Shown in pieces: positions 15,964-20,733 of a stretch of 20,733 bases of DNA. The stretch is from assembly GCA_003427395.1 (NCBI GenBank), contig BFEA01000048.1, positions 1,828,291 to 1,849,023 on the forward strand, given 5' to 3'. The stretch is from Chara braunii. Taxonomy: Eukaryota; Streptophyta; Charophyceae; Charales; Characeae. The position numbers and the translations under genes were made by a program. How positions within the stretch are numbered: position 1 is the first letter of the stretch; every line of letters begins with the position of its first letter. The notes under the pieces were generated by a model, which had not been told where the DNA came from, made no database searches, and saw only the letters and a program-made list of their open reading frames with translations.

Positions 15964-16470
15964 GTAGTAAAGACTAACACCTAGGATTGCCGTAAAGAAA
16001 ATCAAATTTTCAGAATAAATAGAAAAATAATAAAATAAATTAAAAAATGAGAAAAACTCACGAAATTGTTTTTCTCCTTTTCAAAATTTCCTTTTTGCAA
16101 TTTCTACTTAGGCTAGGAGTTTAGGAATGCTTAATTTTGTTGCACCGCGCTTGCACGCATCTTGCTGCGCTGGGAACTGGGCTCTGACTGGATCGCGCCC
16201 TTAATCTTGTGCAACTGTCGTTTTTGGCGGGCGTGATTGTAACTGTATCGTTCTTCTTTCTTGGTTTCCCCATGTTTGCCCGCCTTCTTCCTCTTCCTCG
16301 CCTCGTATACTCTGTTCTAATTGGCCGGAGCGCCTGCATGATCGAATTGATGCGTGGAGTGTGGCTACGACCTCCACGCCGCGGCCTGGCCATGCGGGGG
16401 TAGGCACTTCCTCTCTTCTCCTTCTGCCCACCTGTGCTTAATCCCGTACCTTTCGCGCAGGCATGCATGT
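15964..16470. other. No gene recognised
   Basis: An AT-rich start followed by mixed sequence. Short frames on both strands have no family signal. Confidence 0.4.
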
Positions 16471-16477
16471 TATAAAT
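16471..16477 (+). promoter_or_regulatory. TATA-box candidate
   Basis: TATAAAT stands upstream of a strong splice-donor match at 16561 (GGAAG|GTGAGT). Together with an acceptor-like TTTCCCGCTTAG ending at 17397 just before an ATG, this suggests a promoter with a 5' leader intron. No known gene follows. Confidence 0.25.
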
Positions 16478-17117
16478 TTCGCAAGCGGGATTAGTCTACT
16501 CTCTAAGAATTTCGAGGCTAGCGTGATCAGTGAGGGTCGGCTATCGAGCAAGTTTGGAAGGTGAGTGAGTGTGAGAGTTGGGCGATCTGACGAGCTGGTG
16601 TTGGGTATGCGGGTTTGACGTGCGGGGCCACGACGAACTATGGCGCACAGGCGAACCTGGCTTGCATGCTCGAACCACGCGGGGTGACAACTCTGTGTTG
16701 ATGCGCGGCGATGGACTACCCGCATCGGGAGCGCGGAGAGAGAGAAAGAGAGAGAGAGAACAGTTGTGTGGGTGTTGGATAAGGTCCTTTTCATTGTTCC
16801 TTTCTTTTCCTCTGTTCATCTGTATAATTTTGGATTCGGATATGGTCGATTTTATCGCGGCCTTTTTTTTGGACTTCTTTTGTAAGTCGTCTCGGATTTT
16901 CCTTGTCATTTGTATTTTGTATGTATGCATGGAATGAATGTGAGTCCTCTTTATTAGCGATCCTTTCGGATTTTCAACCTTGTTTTGTGTTGCCCGTTTC
17001 GGCTCTGTCTACTACTCACTTGCGTGAGCTATACGCTCAATTATGGATGTTTTGGTTTAATCGTTAACTTTCGATCAACAAGAGTGTTATAAGAAGTTGA
17101 CGATCCTTTCTCCTCTT

Positions 17118-17141
17118 CCCCCCCCCCCCCCCCCTTTTTTT
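17118..17141. repeat. C17-T7 homopolymer tract
   Basis: Seventeen C followed by seven T. G-quadruplex-prone on the other strand and error-prone in sequencing. If the intron proposed at 16561-17397 is real, the tract is inside it. Confidence 0.85.
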
Positions 17142-17262
17142 GGTCACATGTCTGATATATTATGATCGGATCTTACCCGACGCTGCAAGGATAGGATATT
17201 TGCATGCATGATTGAGTGCGATCGACCCGCTGAACCAACCTCCTGTTTCTCACGTATACGCT

Positions 17263-17307
17263 CGCGTACGCTCGCGATTTCGAGGAAACCGAGTCGCGAC
17301 GTACGCG
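17263..17307. repeat. Extended inverted repeat, ~14-15 bp arms
   Basis: CGCGTACGCTCGCGA (17263-17277) pairs with TCGCGACGTACGCG (17294-17307) apart from one bulged base, with a 16-base spacer. Confidence 0.7.
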
Positions 17308-17397
17308 CTCACCTGCGTGAGTCAGCCTGGAACTCCGTATGGGGATGCAGGGGATCGAACTTTCTAAACGGATATGACTGTGAAATTTCCCGCTTAG

Positions 17398-17460
17398 ATG
17401 TCCGATCGTGAGAGTCTGAAGGACCCGGAATACCGCGCTACTTTGAAGGTGAACAACTAA
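17398..17460 (+). CDS. Short ORF or first coding exon, unknown
   Basis: ATG at 17398 directly follows an acceptor-like pyrimidine tract and TAG. The frame reads MSDRESLKDPEYRATLKVNN and stops at TAA 17458-17460. The peptide is hydrophilic and natural-looking but too short to identify. Beyond the stop the same frame has another TAA and then stays open to about 17589 (TCLTESDLLCARDFHCAII), as a decayed coding sequence might. An intron starting at AAG|GTGAAC is another option. Confidence 0.2.
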   Translation: MSDRESLKDPEYRATLKVNN

Positions 17461-18345
17461 GACGACGGGGGAACTTAAGAAATCCGGACCTGTCTGACGG
17501 AAAGCGATCTATTGTGTGCGAGGGACTTTCATTGTGCCATAATTAATGATCGTAGGGGCCCCGATTATCCGGATACTTATAACACATAGTATTTCATATC
17601 CCCCGATTTTGTCGTTATTACTAGTAGTTTCCCTCCCTTCCATCTCCTACTTCCATACCACCAACTCACAGTGGTGTCGTGGAATTCCATAGCCCGCTAT
17701 TGGCCCCGCATACCGTGCAAAAAGTGTCGGCGCCACTCGGCGGCACCAGGCCTACCGAGCCTAGGAGTTCGCTCGGTGAACCCGCACTGAAGCCGAGGGG
17801 CGTCGACGATTGATCGACCCCCGCATCCGGTCACGAAGGCAAAACCCGAGGAGATGGTGATTCCCATTTCTCTCAGACTCAAAAGTTGAGTTCGTTGGAA
17901 GGGGCCATGTTGTTGGGATTTTGTTCGAGAATGCAAGCCATCTGCCTTATGCTACACGACATCAGCAGTTTCTGTTCTGTGCACACCCTCTTTGTGCCTA
18001 TACCCCCGAAACTTACCACATGAGATCTCAGTTCCGACCTGGGACTCCACCCCCACTTTCCAAAAATCCTAGGCACACCCCTTTTCGCACTTCCGGGCTT
18101 GCATCCCACTCCGATCGAAAAGTCGCGCTGGGCGTGAGGTTGGGCGTCACAGTGTTCCAACATCCATTCCAGATTTTTCTCTTGGCGCTCACTCCAGAAC
18201 ACTCCGTCAATCGCGGCTCCTTGAACCCTAGGGACCTCATGAGGACCCATTGAATCCAAGGACGTTTTGGCTAGGGATCCTGAGGAATCCAAGGAAATCT
18301 CTCCTGAGCATTTTCACATTCATTCAAGGAATTTGGTGAATTAGG
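17461..18345. other. No gene recognised
   Basis: Overlapping opposite-strand frames (17921-18253 plus; 18292-17879 minus) are open, but neither shows a known domain. Codon evidence is absent. Confidence 0.3.
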
Positions 18346-18966
18346 ACGCGGTGTAACGACGCCGATTTCCTAAAAATCGGGTTTCCAAGGAGGGTCTAAC
18401 GAGGCCCTAGGTCACATAACAACCAGCATACTCACCAACAGTAGCCATATATGATCCGAGCTGTGTCAGGTTAGTGCTTAGACGGGCTCATAGGTTAGAC
18501 CCTGGTTAGTTGAGCATTGGACACTGCCTATGAGTGCCCTCACTGCTCACCGGACTAGTTGAGAACTATGAGCCTAGCTCCCGAGGTTTCCGTATAATGT
18601 ACGCAAGTGCCTCAACTGGGGTCGAATGGGGAAGCTCATTCAGCATCAGTGCCCACGTCCGCTGTCAGGTCAGGTTGCTCCAGTAGAGAGTGATGTTCCT
18701 CGCATGAGGTAAGATAGAAAAAGGAGCGGGGTTGCACCAGGAGATATATGGAGAGGAGTGGTAGGATGGGAGTCTCGTGAGTATGCAAAAAAAAAGGGGG
18801 AAAAAAAAGGAAAGGTACTGGTGGCTTAAATGTTGATGAGCTGACGTCTTTTTCGTCGAGCTTCGCTACCAGAGGGAAGCGAGTTAGGTGGCGAAGCACA
18901 CTGGTGTAAGCAGGTTCTGCGGTGACAGAGGTGTGTATCGGGGTGATGTACCAATACTCTGGGGCT
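18346..18966. other. Possible LTR-derived sequence
   Basis: TGTAACGACGCC at about 18350 resembles the TGTAACG-type start of many plant Ty3/gypsy LTRs. It is followed by a hairpin (CCGATTT, loop CCTAA, AAATCGG). No second copy, primer site or end was found, so this is only a lead. Confidence 0.2.
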
Positions 18967-19053
18967 AGGTCCCACTTACAGGAATTAAGCGACATTGACC
19001 GTAGATTGCAAAGATCAACGGCCCGAATCTCTTAATCCGTGCAAGTGGGACCT
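18967..19053. mobile_element. MITE-like palindromic element, 87 bp
   Basis: The left end begins AGGTCCCACTTACAGGAATT and the right end, reverse-complemented, begins AGGTCCCACTTGCACGGATT. The 26-bp termini match at 22 positions. The interior is not self-complementary. A truncated copy lies at 4095-4160. Small size, terminal inverted repeats and multiple copies fit a non-autonomous DNA transposon of MITE type. No clear target-site duplication was seen. A hairpin RNA is another possible reading. Confidence 0.6.
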
Positions 19054-19326
19054 TTCCCCTGGTTGCCAGTGGTTGGTAGTCTTTGGACTGGTGTAACCCC
19101 ATTACGACAAACAAAACAAACGGCAAATCGATGCACAGCTTCACCAGAAACGTGTCCCGGGGTGTCAGTACACGGGGTAAGTAAGATCTCCCACCTTTCG
19201 GCAAGTGTTCTGAAAATGTTTTCGCATTTTGTTATATGGAAGGGTATGAGGGCCCCTCGCGCAGGCTATGGTTAATTTTTGTCCTCTACCTCGTCTGGGG
19301 TAGTTTTCAAGGTCTGAAAAAGAACA
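19054..19326. other. No gene recognised
   Basis: Short frames only. No repeat seen. Confidence 0.4.
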
Positions 19327-19361
19327 GTTACCGCGGTAAAGTACCCCTTTACCGCGGTAAC
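19327..19361. repeat. Perfect 15-bp-stem hairpin
   Basis: GTTACCGCGGTAAAG (19327-19341), loop TACCC, CTTTACCGCGGTAAC (19347-19361). Each arm itself holds the palindrome TTACCGCGGTAA. Confidence 0.85.
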
Positions 19362-19367
19362 TATTTT

Positions 19368-19447
19368 TTCAAGGCCCAGGCCCTTTCTTTTTCAAGGCCA
19401 GGCCCTTTCCTTTTCAAGGCCGAGGCCCTTTCTTTTTCAAGGCCGAG
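19368..19447 (+). repeat. Tandem array, ~24-bp unit, ~3.5 copies
   Basis: Repeats of TTCAAGGCCGAGGCCCTTTC followed by TTTT, with minor changes (GGCCCAGG, GGCCAGG, GGCCGAGG). It begins six bases after the hairpin. Confidence 0.85.
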
Positions 19448-19610
19448 TTTCAGAGTATCCCTTCGAGAACGCCTGGAACCGGTCCAGTGGGCCAGGGGGG
19501 GGAATTTACTATATCTAGAGAGGATTCGCAGGAAGAAGTTCTGAGTGGCGTAGACTTGAGGGGTCTGTTAAAAAAAAAAAAAAAAAACACCCGAGGCCAT
19601 GGCGCGCCTA
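19448..19610. repeat. No gene recognised; A18 tract at 19570-19587
   Basis: Contains an uninterrupted run of 18 A. No SINE boxes or target-site duplication were found around it. Confidence 0.6.
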
Positions 19611-20249
19611 CTAGGGGGGATGATACGAGCAGCCTCCACTAGTAATAAGGTTGTTGCTCTGTCTAAGGACCTGTGTCTGACCTTTTGCCAATGGCATTTG
19701 TTCTTCGGACCCTGGAAAAGGGGCCAGTGGGACTTGTTCTGTGCCAGCATTACCATCTTCCTGAGATCGTATCGTAGTTGTAGTAACCACCGTCGACTCT
19801 GACGACCCTGTTGAGGTTATTGGTACCACAACAGACTGACCTACTCCCACTCCCGAAGATTGTCCCGACACTGTTGAGGTTATCGGTACCACAACAGAGT
19901 GACCTACTCCCACTCCCGAAGATTGTCCCGACTCAGAACCCACCATCTGCATCGTAATCAACGTCGTAGTATTCGTCACTGTTGTCATCATTGCAGTAAT
20001 TCCTCGTGTAGTCGGCACAACTGTTATATGGGTACCAGAGGGCTGTAGCGTAGAAGACCCGGAGGAAGAAGCACCTCCGACCTTTCTGTTTGGATAGTTT
20101 AAAGCCCCAAACTGATGACCATACCAACGACAATCATGACACCACGGGGTTTCCTGAGTAGCCACCTCCACATCATGCCATCCTTGTGGTGACCTGAATT
20201 TCAATTTTTTGGTCACTCTTGACTTGGCTCGCGGGTGCAGATCAAACCA
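19611..20249 (-). CDS. Hypothetical ORF with zinc-knuckle-like motif and repeats
   Basis: The minus-strand frame is open from just below a TAA (about 20252) to TAG at 19611-19613. It reads FDLHPRAKSRV, KKLKFRSPQGWHDVEVATQE, then CHDCRWYGH, a C-x2-C-x4-H pattern like the start of a retroviral CCHC knuckle. No fourth Cys follows at the usual spacing; a Tyr sits in NYPNRK. The rest is low complexity: Ser/Gly, Thr-rich (VTNTTTLIT), and two 21-residue repeats (SGQSSGVGVG, SVVVPITST) encoded by the 63-bp DNA repeats. A possible splice acceptor (CATAACACAG) abuts the open start and no ATG is present there. It may be a gag-like exon of a mobile element. I cannot name the family. Confidence 0.4.
   Translation of the reverse strand, partial: WFDLHPRAKSRVTKKLKFRSPQGWHDVEVATQETPWCHDCRWYGHQFGALNYPNRKVGGASSSGSSTLQPSGTHITVVPTTRGITAMMTTVTNTTTLITMQMVGSESGQSSGVGVGHSVVVPITSTVSGQSSGVGVGQSVVVPITSTGSSESTVVTTTTIRSQEDGNAGTEQVPLAPFPGSEEQMPLAKGQTQVLRQSNNLITSGGCSYHPP
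19804..19929. repeat. Two 63-bp tandem repeats
   Basis: Units 19804-19866 and 19867-19929 differ at only a few bases. They share CTGTTGAGGTTAT, GGTACCACAACAGA and CCCACTCCCGAAGATTGTCC. The length is a multiple of three, so the minus-strand frame is preserved. Confidence 0.9.
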
Positions 20250-20733
20250 ACTGTGTTATGCAGAATAAACCGCGACGCACGGGCGGTAGGGGATCGCGTA
20301 GCGCTGCTGCGTTGGAAGCAGCGTGCAGCCAGAACCGGTCGTTGGGGACGACGGAGATGGTGGGGTGAAAGGGAGCACGGGCTCCAAGGGGTATCATCTC
20401 GAGAGAGTATCACCGTGCTCTCGTCGTGCTCTGATCCTGGTTGACCTAGTGTGGGCAATCCTAATTGACTATGGTGGGAAAGGGAGAAAAGTGAGGGAAG
20501 TCGTTAGGCAGGATCCGTGCGTCGCCTCATATCAGAATTTTCAACTAATCAGGGACGTGAGCCCTTGGTTATAGATACGGAACAATAACAGGATTCTAGT
20601 GGTGGGATAGAGAATCATTGTCGGAGATTGAAACTTGTGTTTACAGTGGGATGAGATGCTTATGTCGAAGCTCCTCTACACCTGTTTTGTGGCAAACTTG
20701 AGTAGAAAGCTCGGCGCGTGAATGGGACGACAA
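20250..20733. other. No gene recognised
   Basis: Short frames without family signal. A small inverted repeat (GCTGCT...AGCAGC near 20302-20321) was noted. Confidence 0.35.

Noticed and set aside
7290-16492. TATAAATT-G/T-CGCAAGCG at 7293 and 16471 as an LTR pair
   Set aside because: Similarity covers only about 17 bases and a match of that length with one mismatch is expected by chance in a window this size.
17879-18292. 137-codon minus-strand and 110-codon plus-strand frames
   Set aside because: They overlap on opposite strands, and neither has a recognisable domain or splice support. Left as unexplained open frames.

Overview
The window looks like a repeat-rich eukaryotic nuclear segment from the green-plant (streptophyte) lineage. 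The pointers are a chromodomain-bearing Ty3/gypsy retrotransposon (chromovirus), tRNA-derived SINE-like elements with A-rich tails, GT...AG splice-site candidates, degenerate CCCTAAA-type telomere-like repeats, and many long homopolymers and dinucleotide arrays. A charophyte alga such as Chara or a similar repeat-laden streptophyte would fit, but the sequence alone does not prove the species. There are no bacterial operons, rRNA genes or CRISPR arrays.

Left part (1-6250): the left edge holds a minus-strand reading frame that runs off the window and looks coding (1 to about 489, open back to 741). Next come a diverged duplication split by a pure poly(T) insert with a 14-bp target-site duplication (1044-1365), direct repeats and poly(T) tracts, a long (AC)n(GA)n array with one N (2787-2964), and three ~104-123 bp tandem repeats each carrying a TATA-like core (3353-3680). 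A possible plus-strand exon (3695-4033), half of a small palindromic MITE (4095-4160) and SINE-like copies follow. At 4698-4735 sits a Nextera transposon-end junction adapter, a library artefact, flanked by 24-bp repeats and a lone N. A ~530-bp plus-strand element with two tRNA-like heads, poly(A) tail and 8-bp target-site duplication occupies 5521-6050, followed by a minus-strand SINE-like copy of another family.

Middle part (about 7600-15430): a decayed Ty3/gypsy chromovirus on the minus strand, in order (right to left) leader, gag with CCHC knuckle, protease, reverse transcriptase, RNase H, integrase and chromodomain. It has several frameshifts and in-frame stops. The pol stops are five TAG and one TGA. 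The chromodomain keeps its aromatic-cage positions. I could not find a matching LTR pair.

Right part (15430-20733): AT-rich DNA with three copies of a ~48-bp hairpin module, a speculative TATA/intron/ATG arrangement (16471-17460), an extended inverted repeat, the full-length 87-bp MITE (18967-19053), a perfect 15-bp-stem hairpin beside a ~24-bp tandem array (19327-19447), and a minus-strand reading frame with a C-C-H zinc-knuckle-like motif and two 63-bp repeats (19611-20249).

No cellular gene of known function was recognised. Most of the sequence is mobile-element debris, simple repeats and probable noncoding DNA. Two single Ns and the adapter warn that parts of the assembly (especially 4676-4831 and the GA array) should not be read as biology.
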